Shown here: one piece after another, positions 35,183-43,457 of the stretch
How positions within the stretch are numbered: position 1 is the first letter of the stretch
How the letters are laid out: every line of letters starts with the position of its first letter
Assembly: GCA_903855985.1 (NCBI GenBank)
Contig: CAIOAO010000021.1
Coordinates: 1 to 55,362, forward strand
Reading direction: 5' to 3'
DNA from: an uncultured Opitutia bacterium
GTDB taxonomy: Bacteria; Verrucomicrobiota; Verrucomicrobiia; Opitutales; Opitutaceae
Length of the DNA stretch: 55,362 nt
The notes under the pieces: generated by a model
What the model was told of the DNA's origin: nothing
The model's input: only the letters and a program-made list of their open reading frames with translations
The model's database searches: none
Translations under genes and position numbers: made by a program

Positions 35183-37054
35183 TTAATGACCGGCGGCCGG
35201 CGGCGGGCGGGCCGCCAGGCGGTGCAGATTATCCCGGGCCTGCGCGTAGCCCGGCCACTGCCGCAGCGCCATCTCGAACTCGTCCCGCGCCTCGTCGAAC
35301 CGGCCCAGCTGGACGAAGGCCTCGCCGAGGTCGTTGTGGGCCCGGGCGAATTTCGGCTGGAGCCGCAGGGTCGCCAGGTAGTGCTGCGCCGCTTCCGGCC
35401 AGCGCCGCAGCTGCGCCAGTGCCGTGGCGAGGTTGTAATGTCCCGGCAGCGAACCGGGATCGATCCGCACCGCCGCCTGCAGTTGAACCACCGCATCCTC
35501 GAGCCGGTCCACCTGGGCCAGTGTGCTGCCGAGGGCGATGCGGGCATCAACGGAATCCGGCTTGAGCCGCACCGCCGCCTCGCACTGGGGCAGCGCCTCC
35601 ACGGGCCGGCCCAGCTCGAGCAGCACGTTGCCCAGGTTGCACCGGGCGGCGTCATCGTCCGGGTCGTGCGCCACCACGAACGCAAAATGCCCGCGCGCTT
35701 CCTCCAGCCGCCGGGCCTCCGCCAGCGCCGTGCCCAGGTTCATGTGCACCCGCAAATTGTCGGGCTGTTGCGCCACCGTCACACTCCAGAGCGTGATCGC
35801 ATCGCGGTAATCCTGGTTGCGCACCACCGTGAGCGCGCCCGCCCCCGCGGCCAGCGCCAGCCACACCGGCAGCGTGCGCACCCCCAGCCAGCGATAACCG
35901 CTGAGTACCACCGCGCCGACCACCGCCGCCAGTGGCAGGTACATCCGGTGTTCGGCCATGGTCTGGGACGTCAGCGGCACAAAACTCGAACTGGGAGCCA
36001 GGATCGCAAAAAACCAGAACCCGAGAAACCCCAGCACCGGCCGCCGAACCAGCGCCACGCCTGTGCCCGCGACCAGCGCGAGCAGGAGCAGTGCCTGCGG
36101 CCAGACGTCTCCTGCGGATGAGACGACGCCGGTGCCGTAGTCGACGACCAGCGGACTCGGCCAAAACGCGAGGCGCAGGTAGAGGATGATCGCCCGGCAT
36201 TGCGTCAGCGCATACTCCCACGCGCTCACCCCCAGGCCGAAGCCTGCGACCCCGCCGCGCTGTCCGTTCTGCAGGCTCAGCCAAGCCAGCAGCAACCAGG
36301 TGCCCGCCAGCCAAAGGTAAAATGACCGGCGTTGCTGCCAGGCGGCGCGAAACGTTCCGGCCACAAACGTGCGGTCGTAGAGCAGCACCAGCAGGGGTGC
36401 CGAGACCATCACTTCCTTCGTCGCCATGCCGAGCAGGCACATGACGACGGCGAAGCTCTGCCAGCGTCGCTGCGCAGGCGCCTCCACCGCGCGAATGAAG
36501 CCATACAGCGTGAGCAGGTAAAACAGCCCCATCAGCGACTCCGAGCGTTGGACCACGCAGGTGACTGACTCCGTCTGCAACGGATGCAGCGCCCAGAGCA
36601 GCGCCACCCCGAGTGCGAGGGGCACGGCCGCGGACCCAAACCGCTCCCGCAGCAAGGGACGTCGCAGCGTCCGCCGCACGATGCCGAACAGCGCCAGCGC
36701 CGCCAGCGCGTGAATCAGCGTGTTCATCACGTGATATCCGCGCCCATCGAGGCCACCGAGGGCGTAGTTGAGGGCGAGGCTGAGGTTCACCACGGGACGC
36801 CCGCCCGCCCCGGTCGCGTGGTTCGGCGGTGCCAGCACATCCGTCAGCGGCCACAGGTGGCGGATTGTCGGGTTTTGAATGACCGACTTCAGGTCATCGA
36901 ACACGAACGGCGCCGAAAAACTGTTCGCATACGCCGCCCACACCGTGAGCACGATCACCGCCACGGGCAGCCATCCACCCCCGCGGGACAGCAGCGAGGA
37001 AAACGGGCCCTCCTGGCCGGTGGCGGGCTCGGGCGCTGGGACCACTTTCGGCAT
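35183..37054 (-). CDS. TMTC-like membrane protein with TPR tail, copy 3
   Basis: 623 residues, the shortest. The membrane half has FVFDDLKSVIQNPTIRHLW, HPLQTESVTCVVQRSE, ATKEVMVSAPLLVLLYDR and NQDYRDAITLW. The tail has about five to six TPRs (NLRVHMNLG, DAARCNLG, VDARIALG, LPGHYNLA, ARAHNDLG). It follows thrC by only 10 bases, so the trio may be read from the amino-acid operon. The ATG at 37054 starts a short cytoplasmic stretch before the first helix. Comparing the three tails shows TPR number changing while the membrane half is kept, as expected after duplication with repeat gain and loss. Confidence 0.8.
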   Translation of the reverse strand: MPKVVPAPEPATGQEGPFSSLLSRGGGWLPVAVIVLTVWAAYANSFSAPFVFDDLKSVIQNPTIRHLWPLTDVLAPPNHATGAGGRPVVNLSLALNYALGGLDGRGYHVMNTLIHALAALALFGIVRRTLRRPLLRERFGSAAVPLALGVALLWALHPLQTESVTCVVQRSESLMGLFYLLTLYGFIRAVEAPAQRRWQSFAVVMCLLGMATKEVMVSAPLLVLLYDRTFVAGTFRAAWQQRRSFYLWLAGTWLLLAWLSLQNGQRGGVAGFGLGVSAWEYALTQCRAIILYLRLAFWPSPLVVDYGTGVVSSAGDVWPQALLLLALVAGTGVALVRRPVLGFLGFWFFAILAPSSSFVPLTSQTMAEHRMYLPLAAVVGAVVLSGYRWLGVRTLPVWLALAAGAGALTVVRNQDYRDAITLWSVTVAQQPDNLRVHMNLGTALAEARRLEEARGHFAFVVAHDPDDDAARCNLGNVLLELGRPVEALPQCEAAVRLKPDSVDARIALGSTLAQVDRLEDAVVQLQAAVRIDPGSLPGHYNLATALAQLRRWPEAAQHYLATLRLQPKFARAHNDLGEAFVQLGRFDEARDEFEMALRQWPGYAQARDNLHRLAARPPPAAGH

Positions 37055-37064
37055 AACCTCCGGC

Positions 37065-38423
37065 TCAGACGGCGTGCTGCGCGATGAATCGCATGATCGC
37101 CGCCGGGTCGGCCCGCAGGCGGTGCTTGATCACCGGCCGGACCTTCAGGGCATCCAGCGAGGGGTCCGTCGGCTCGAGGCCGATCGCCGCGCGGATGGTA
37201 TCCGGGAATTTCGCCGGGCTCGCCGTCGCCAGCACCACGCTCACCCGGCCGGGTGAAAGCGCCTGGAACCCGCACGCCGTGTGCGGATCGACGATGTAGC
37301 CGAGCTCGCGGTGAACCCGGCGGATAATGCCGGGGATCTCCGCGTCGGTGCAGCGCGAGGCCGTGAAACCGCCCCGGTCCCACCCTTCCACCCGGCAGCG
37401 GCCCGTGGCCTTGAACTCGTTCATCAGCGCAAGCAACCGCTCCGGGTCGCGGCCCACGCGGTAGTACAGGAAACGCTCAAAGTTCGAGGCAACCTGGATG
37501 TCCATCGAGGGCGCGAGGCTCGGAGCGACGGCGCCGGCGCGGTATTCCCCGGTGGTGAAAAACCGGTAGAGGATGTCGTTCTGGTTGGTCGCCACCTTGA
37601 AGCCGGGGATCGGCACGCCCATCTGCTGGAGCAGCCACCCGGCGAGCACGTTGCCAAAATTGCCCGTCGGCACGACAAACTCGACACGGCTCCGCTCGCT
37701 CTCGGGCAGTCTCAGCCACGCGTAAAGATAGTACACGCACTGCGCGAGCACCCGGGCCAGGTTGATGGAGTTGACCGCCGAGAGCCGGTGGCCGGTGCGG
37801 AAGGCCTGGTTGGAAAAAATCACCTTCAGCGCCGCCTGCGCGTCGTCAAACGTGCCGTCCAGCGCGAGCGCGAACACGTTCGCGGCCCCCGTGCAGGTCA
37901 TCTGCCGCTCCTGCAGCGGCGACACCCGGCCGTCGGGATAGAGGATGAAGATCGCGGTGCCGGGCTTGCCCAGCAGCCCATGGATCGCCGCTGCGCCCGT
38001 GTCGCCGGAGGTCGCGCCCAGGACATTGATCGTCTCCCCGCGCACCGCGCACTGGTGCTCGTAGAGGTTGCCCAGGAGCTGGAGCGCAAAGTCCTTGAAC
38101 GCGAGCGTGGGCCCGTGGAACAGCTCGAGCACGTACAGGTCAGGCCCGAGCTTTTTCAGCGGCGCGATCTCGGGCGACGCGAAAGTCGTGTAGGATTTCG
38201 CCACGATCATCCGCAGCGTCGTGAGGGGAATATCCGTCGCGAACGCCCGCATGAACTCAAAGCAGAGGTCGGCGTAACCCAGTTTCGCGAGCCGCGGCAG
38301 GTCGGCCGAAAAATCGGGCAGCGCCACCGGCAAAAACAGCCCCCCGTCCGGCGCCAGCCCCGTCGCCACCGCCTCGGAAAAGCCGAGCGCCGGCGTCTGG
38401 CCGCGGGTGGAGAGGAAATTCAT
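37065..38423 (-). CDS. thrC: Threonine synthase
   Basis: 452 residues, the long proteobacterial-type enzyme. It starts MNFLSTRG and has the PLP lysine in PTLAFKDFALQ, the phosphate loop GATSGDTGAAA, the SINLARVLAQ region and the PTGNFGN motif. It makes threonine from O-phosphohomoserine. It lies 68 bases after lysC in the order hom-lysC-thrC. No thrB (homoserine kinase) is in the block, so the phosphorylated substrate must come from a gene elsewhere. Confidence 0.96.
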   Translation of the reverse strand: MNFLSTRGQTPALGFSEAVATGLAPDGGLFLPVALPDFSADLPRLAKLGYADLCFEFMRAFATDIPLTTLRMIVAKSYTTFASPEIAPLKKLGPDLYVLELFHGPTLAFKDFALQLLGNLYEHQCAVRGETINVLGATSGDTGAAAIHGLLGKPGTAIFILYPDGRVSPLQERQMTCTGAANVFALALDGTFDDAQAALKVIFSNQAFRTGHRLSAVNSINLARVLAQCVYYLYAWLRLPESERSRVEFVVPTGNFGNVLAGWLLQQMGVPIPGFKVATNQNDILYRFFTTGEYRAGAVAPSLAPSMDIQVASNFERFLYYRVGRDPERLLALMNEFKATGRCRVEGWDRGGFTASRCTDAEIPGIIRRVHRELGYIVDPHTACGFQALSPGRVSVVLATASPAKFPDTIRAAIGLEPTDPSLDALKVRPVIKHRLRADPAAIMRFIAQHAV

Positions 38424-38491
38424 GGACGTCAGGAGCAGGTTTCAGGATGGGCCCGGCTGACTGCCGACATCTGATCTCTGACCTCTGCGTT

Positions 38492-39709
38492 TCAGCTCTT
38501 ATCGAGCTGAAACGCCGTGTGCGCCACGCGCGCGGCCTCGTCGGCCCGCGCCTGGTCGATGACGATCGAGATCTTGATCTCCGAGGTGCTGATCAGCTCG
38601 ATGTTGATGTCCACGTCGGCCAGCGCCTGGAAGAGCGTGGCGGCGACACCGGAGTGCGTCTTCATGCCGACGCCCACGACCGAGAGCTTGGCAATGTGCT
38701 CGTGAATGGTGACCTGCCCACCGCCGATCGCCGCGAGCACGGGCTTGAGCGCCTTGACCGCCTTCGCCGTCTCGGTCTGCGGCACGGTGAATGTCAGGTT
38801 CGCCACGCCCTGCCGGCCGACGTTCTGCACGATCATGTCCACGTTGATGGTGGAGTCCGACAGCGCCCGGAACACCTTCGCGGCCGAGCCCGGCTTGTCC
38901 GGGATGTTGCTGACGATGACCTTGGCCTGGTCCTTGTCCACGGCCACGCCGCGGACGACGACCTTTTCCATGTAGGCGACTTCTTCTTTCACGATGGTTC
39001 CTGGGTTGTGGTTGAAACTGGAGCGGACTTCGAAAACGACGCCGTACTTCTTGGCGAACTCGACGGAGCGCGACATCATCACCTTCGAGCCGGACGAGGC
39101 GAGTTCGAGCATCTCGTCGTAGGAGATTTCCGCCAGCTTGCGGGCCTGCTTCACCACGCGCGGGTCGGCGGTGTAAACCCCGTCCACGTCGGTGTAGATC
39201 TCGCACTTGTCCGCCTTCAGCGCGGCCGCGAGGGCGATGGCCGTGAGGTCGGAGGCGCCCCGGCCGAAGGTCGTGACATTGCCCTCCTCGTTGATGCCTT
39301 GGAAGCCGGCCACGATGACGACGTTGCCCTTCTTCAGGTCCTTCTCGATGGGCTTGGCGTTGATCGTCCGGATCTTTGCCTTGGTGTGGACCTTGTCGGT
39401 GAAGATGCCCGCCTGCGCGCCGGTGTAGCTCACGGCGCCGAGGCCCAGCGCCTGCAGGGCCATGGCGGTGAGCGCCGAAGTTTCCTGCTCGCCGATCGCG
39501 AGGAGCTGGTCGAGCTCGCGCTCGCTGGGGATCTCACAAATGGACTTGGCCTTGGCGATCAGCTCGTTGGTGACGCCGGACCGCGCGGAGACGACCGCCA
39601 CGACCTCGTGGCCTTCGTCACACGTGGCCTTGATGCGCTTCGCGACAATCTTGATGCGGTCGATGTCACCCACGGAGGTGCCGCCAAATTTTTGAACGAT
39701 GCGTGCCAT
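38492..39709 (-). CDS. lysC: Aspartate kinase
   Basis: 405 residues. The N-terminus has KFGGTSVGD, the kinase domain carries VVAGFQGINEEGNVTTFGRGASD and YTDVDGVYTADPRVV, and the C-terminus has two ACT domains (about 265-400; VSNIPDKPGSAAKVF and VGVGMKTHSGVAATLF). It phosphorylates aspartate as the first step to lysine, threonine and methionine. The ACT pair predicts feedback inhibition by an end-product amino acid. It follows hom by 11 bases. Confidence 0.96.
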   Translation of the reverse strand: MARIVQKFGGTSVGDIDRIKIVAKRIKATCDEGHEVVAVVSARSGVTNELIAKAKSICEIPSERELDQLLAIGEQETSALTAMALQALGLGAVSYTGAQAGIFTDKVHTKAKIRTINAKPIEKDLKKGNVVIVAGFQGINEEGNVTTFGRGASDLTAIALAAALKADKCEIYTDVDGVYTADPRVVKQARKLAEISYDEMLELASSGSKVMMSRSVEFAKKYGVVFEVRSSFNHNPGTIVKEEVAYMEKVVVRGVAVDKDQAKVIVSNIPDKPGSAAKVFRALSDSTINVDMIVQNVGRQGVANLTFTVPQTETAKAVKALKPVLAAIGGGQVTIHEHIAKLSVVGVGMKTHSGVAATLFQALADVDINIELISTSEIKISIVIDQARADEAARVAHTAFQLDKS

Positions 39710-39720
39710 GGTGGAAATTG

Positions 39721-41052
39721 TTACTCGGAGAAGTCGCCGATGCGCAGGAGGAGCGGCTTCTCCAGCACGCAGCTCAGCCGCGAGAGCCGGCGCAGGGTCG
39801 TGCCGATGGCGCGCTCGTCGCTCTGGTGCGTGGTCAGGACCAGCGAAGCCGCGCCGGCGGGCTCCTGGGCGCTTTGGATCACGCTGGCGATGCTCACATG
39901 CTGGGCGGCCAGGGCGGTGGCGATCTTCGCCAGCACGCCGGGTTCGTCGCTGACGGTCAGGCGCAAGTAATAACGGCCGCGGATGTGCTCCGGCGGGGCG
40001 AGACGGCAGGCCAGGGCCGGGCGGGCCGGGCCGGGGCGCTTGCGCGCAGTGATGAAGGCCCGGCGGTCGTTCTTCAGCAGGGAAACCGCGTCCACCAAAT
40101 CGCTGATGACCGCGCTCGCCGTCGCGTCCTGCCCCGCGCCGCGGCCGATGTAGAGCGTCGTGCCGGCGACGTCGCCCTGCACGGAGACGGCGTTGAAGAC
40201 GCCGCTGACCTTCGCAACGACGTGGCTCTCGGGCAGCAGCGTGGGATGCACGCGCACGCTGAGCTCACCGGTGGTAAAGTCGCGGGTGATGACCGCGAGC
40301 AGCTTGATGCCGTAGCCGAGCGCGGAGGCGTTCTTGAAATCGCCGGGCGTGATGCGGTCGATGCCCTCGACGATCATCTGCTCGGGTTTCACCCAGGTGC
40401 CGTGGGCGAGGAAAGTCAGGACGGAAGCCTTGTGCGCAGTGTCCCAGCCCAGCACGTCGAGCGACTCATCGGCCTCGGCATATCCCAGCTGCTTGGCCTC
40501 GCCGAGGATGGCGGAGTACGGCGCGTCCTGCTCCTCCATCTGGGTGAGAATGTAGTTACACGTGCCGTTGAGGATGCCGTAGATGAGCGGAAAGCGGTTA
40601 GCCACGAGCCCCTCGCGCAGCGCCTTGATGAGCGGGATGCCGCCGGCGACGCTCGCCTCGAACAGGAAGTGTCCGCCGTGCCGGCGGGCCGTCTCGAAGA
40701 TCTCCGCGCCGTGCTTGCAGATGAGGGCCTTGTTGGCCGACACGACCACCTTGCCGCACGCCAGGGCGCCGAGCGTGACGTCGCGCGCCACGGTGGTGCC
40801 GCCGATCAGCTCGCAGACGATATCGATGTTCGGGTCGGTCGCGACCGCGAGGGAATCCGTGGTGAGCTTGCCGGCGGGAATCGTGACACTGCGCTTCTTC
40901 CGCCGGTCGCGGACAGACGCGCGGGTGAGTTCGAGCTTCACGCCGAGGCGGGCCTCGAGTTCCGGCCGGATGCGCGAGAGGTGCTTCCAGACGCCCTGCC
41001 CCACCGTGCCGAGGCCGCAGATGCCGATGCGAATGACCATGGGGGTGTTCAT
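39721..41052 (-). CDS. hom: Homoserine dehydrogenase
   Basis: 443 residues from the ATG at 41052; an alternative ATG four codons in (MVIRIG) would move the start. The NAD(P) motif GICGLGTVGQGVW is at the N-terminus, and the family signatures VVSANKALI and FEASVAGGIPLI (catalytic region near LNGTCNYIL, GYAEADESLDVLGWDTAHK) follow. An ACT domain lies at about 355-430. It makes homoserine from aspartate semialdehyde. The start overlaps the plsY stop by four bases (ATGA), so hom is translationally coupled to a phospholipid gene. Confidence 0.95.
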   Translation of the reverse strand: MNTPMVIRIGICGLGTVGQGVWKHLSRIRPELEARLGVKLELTRASVRDRRKKRSVTIPAGKLTTDSLAVATDPNIDIVCELIGGTTVARDVTLGALACGKVVVSANKALICKHGAEIFETARRHGGHFLFEASVAGGIPLIKALREGLVANRFPLIYGILNGTCNYILTQMEEQDAPYSAILGEAKQLGYAEADESLDVLGWDTAHKASVLTFLAHGTWVKPEQMIVEGIDRITPGDFKNASALGYGIKLLAVITRDFTTGELSVRVHPTLLPESHVVAKVSGVFNAVSVQGDVAGTTLYIGRGAGQDATASAVISDLVDAVSLLKNDRRAFITARKRPGPARPALACRLAPPEHIRGRYYLRLTVSDEPGVLAKIATALAAQHVSIASVIQSAQEPAGAASLVLTTHQSDERAIGTTLRRLSRLSCVLEKPLLLRIGDFSE

Positions 41053-41675
41053 CGCGCGACGGGATCCGACTTGGGTTTGCCGACCTTGTTTTCCGTGCCG
41101 GCGAGCAGCCGGGAGATGTTGGAGCGGTGGCGGATGATCACAAAAATCATGACGAGGGCGGAGGCGCCCAGGATGAGCGGCGCGACGTGCCACACCACGG
41201 CGGCGACCGTCAGCGCCACTCCCGCCAGCATCGAGGCCAGCGAGACATAACGCGTGAGGGCGAGGACCAGGCCCCAGGTGACCGCCGCGGTCATGGCGCC
41301 CAACGGGAACAGCACGCAAAACCCGCCGGCAGCGGTTGCCACGCCCTTGCCGCCGCGGAACTGGGTGAAGCACGAGAAACTGTGGCCGAGCAGCGCGGCG
41401 GTGAGCCCGACCACGGACATCAGGGGCCAGGCCGGCATGGGCAGGCCGGTCGCGAGCAACGGCCAGCCGGCCGCGGCGGCACCCTTCAGCCCGTCCAGGG
41501 CCAGCACGAGGTTGCCCGGCCCGTGGCCGAGCACGCGGCGGACGTTGGTCGCACCGGGATTGTTGCTGCCGACCTCGAAGATGTTCACGCCCTTCGCGCG
41601 CGCGACGAGGTAACCAAAGGGCAGCGAGCCCAGCAGGTATCCGACAATCGCAGCAATGAGGAGGGGGACAAACAT
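41049..41675 (-). CDS. plsY: Glycerol-3-phosphate acyltransferase PlsY
   Basis: 208 residues with about five to six membrane helices. Motifs are GSNNPGATNVRRVLG, LALDGLKGAAAAG and FRGGKGVATAAG. It transfers an acyl group from acyl phosphate to glycerol-3-phosphate, the first step of phospholipid synthesis. It is nine bases after serA and overlaps hom by four bases. Confidence 0.95.
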   Translation of the reverse strand: MFVPLLIAAIVGYLLGSLPFGYLVARAKGVNIFEVGSNNPGATNVRRVLGHGPGNLVLALDGLKGAAAAGWPLLATGLPMPAWPLMSVVGLTAALLGHSFSCFTQFRGGKGVATAAGGFCVLFPLGAMTAAVTWGLVLALTRYVSLASMLAGVALTVAAVVWHVAPLILGASALVMIFVIIRHRSNISRLLAGTENKVGKPKSDPVAR

Positions 41676-41684
41676 GGCGGCAAC

Positions 41685-43274
41685 TTACAGCTGCACAAAT
41701 TTCGCGAGTTTGATGGCGGGGTGCGACTTTAATTCCTTCCGCGCCGCCGGGCTCGGCTCGCTGTCGAGATTGATGACCATCAGCGCGGTTTCCCCGGGCT
41801 GCTGGCGGCTGAGCGACATGTTGGCGATGTTCACCTTGTCCTTGCCGAGCAGCGTGCCGACGTAGCCGATCATGCCGGGCTCGTCATGGTTCTCGATGAT
41901 CAGCAGCTTGCCCTGCGCCTCGGCCTCGACGCCGCGGCCGTTGAGCTCCACCAGGCGCGGCGCCCCGGCCTTGCCGATGAGCGTGCCCTTGGCCGAATGC
42001 ACGCTGCCGTCGCCGGCTGTCGCCTCGACGGCGATGAGCTCGGTGTAGTCGGTTTCGTCAGTGGACTTCACCACCTCGAGCTGCACCCCGAGGCGCTGCA
42101 GCGCGAGCGGGGCGTTCACAAAATTCACGGACTCGCCGCTGATGCGGCGCAGCCAGCCGCGCTGGATCGAGCGGGTGACGGCGTTGGCGTCGAGGTCCAC
42201 CATCTTGCCCCAGTAGGTGATGCGGAGTGACGCGACCTGCGCCGGCGCCACCTGCTGTACGAGGGTGCCGAGCTTGTCGCCCAAAGCGAGGTACGGCCCG
42301 AGAATCTTGAGCGCGGCGGCGTCCATGCTGGGCATGTTGACGGCGTTGCGGATGATGCCGCCGGCCAGCACGTCGGTGATCTGCTCGGCAATCTCGAGCC
42401 CGACCGCGTCCTGCGCCTCGGCCGTCGACGCGCCGAGGTGCGGCGTGAGGACGACATTGGGCAGCGCGCGGAATTCGCTCTCCTTGGCCAGGGGCTCGTC
42501 CTCGTACACGTCAAGGCCGGCGGCGGCGACCTGGCCGGACTTGAGCGCGGCCAGCAGCGCGGTTTCCTTGATGATGCCGCCGCGGGCGCAATTGAAGAGG
42601 CGCACGCCCTTCTTGCACTTCGCCAGCGCGGCCTCGTCGATGAGGTACTGGGTCGCATCCGTCAGCGGCATGTGGACCGTGATGTAGTCCGACTGCGCGA
42701 GCAGCTCGTCCAGCGCCACCCCCTCGACCTGCATGGCCTTGGCCCGGCTCGGGGCGAGATACGGATCGTAGGCCAGCACCCGCATCCCAAAGGCCTGGGC
42801 GCGCTTCGCCACCTCGGAGCCGATGCGGCCGAGGCCGACGATGCCGAGGGTCTTCCGGAAAAGTTCGCTGCCCGAGAAGCTCTTGCGATCCCACTGGCCC
42901 GCACGCATGGACGCCGCGGCCTGGGGCACCGGGCGGGCGCCGCAGAGGATGTGCGTAAAGGTCAGCTCCGCCGTCGCGATGGTGTTGCCCGAGGGCGTGT
43001 TCATCACGATCACGCCGCGTTCCGTGGCGGCCTCGACGTCCACATTGTCCACGCCGACGCCCGCCCGACCCACAACCTTCAGCAGCGGCGCGGCGGCAAA
43101 CACCTCGGCGGTGATCTTCGTTTCCGAGCGGACCGCGATGGCGTGGACGTCCTTCACCAGTTCCAGCAGCTTGGCCGGGGTGGCGCCGTAAGCCTCCACG
43201 ACGTCAAAACCCGGCTGCTCGCGCAGATAGGCAACGCCCTTGGGTGAGATCTTGTCGGCAACGAGGACTTTCAT
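41685..43274 (-). CDS. serA: D-3-phosphoglycerate dehydrogenase
   Basis: 529 residues, the long SerA form. The N-terminal MKVLVADKISPKGVAYL starts the substrate domain. The NAD domain has GIVGLGRIGSEVAKRAQ, and the catalytic His follows in LTPHLGASTAEAQ. A C-terminal intervening domain and an ACT domain end the protein (DEPGMIGYVGTLLGKDKVNIANMSL). It opens the serine pathway. The ATG at 43274 was chosen because family sequence begins there; the upstream extension is GC shadow. It is first in the block plsY-hom-lysC-thrC. Confidence 0.96.
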   Translation of the reverse strand: MKVLVADKISPKGVAYLREQPGFDVVEAYGATPAKLLELVKDVHAIAVRSETKITAEVFAAAPLLKVVGRAGVGVDNVDVEAATERGVIVMNTPSGNTIATAELTFTHILCGARPVPQAAASMRAGQWDRKSFSGSELFRKTLGIVGLGRIGSEVAKRAQAFGMRVLAYDPYLAPSRAKAMQVEGVALDELLAQSDYITVHMPLTDATQYLIDEAALAKCKKGVRLFNCARGGIIKETALLAALKSGQVAAAGLDVYEDEPLAKESEFRALPNVVLTPHLGASTAEAQDAVGLEIAEQITDVLAGGIIRNAVNMPSMDAAALKILGPYLALGDKLGTLVQQVAPAQVASLRITYWGKMVDLDANAVTRSIQRGWLRRISGESVNFVNAPLALQRLGVQLEVVKSTDETDYTELIAVEATAGDGSVHSAKGTLIGKAGAPRLVELNGRGVEAEAQGKLLIIENHDEPGMIGYVGTLLGKDKVNIANMSLSRQQPGETALMVINLDSEPSPAARKELKSHPAIKLAKFVQL

Positions 43275-43457
43275 AGGGACAAAGTTGGCCAGCAGCGAAG
43301 AGCGCGGGCCCTCGAAACGCAATGCAAACCAAAGTCAGCCCGGCCTATGACACGGTTCGCCCGGGAGCAGGTAAATAACTCGGGGACTGAGGCTTGCCCG
43401 CACGACCGGGTCCGGAGACCGGGCGGAGTCGGGAGGCCGCCCGACCCCACCCTGAAA

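Noticed and set aside
30882-37054. Tandem TPR repeats considered as a CRISPR-like or satellite array
   Set aside because: Repeats are degenerate, in-frame and coding; spacing is that of 34-residue TPRs. I saw no CRISPR repeat pattern in the window.
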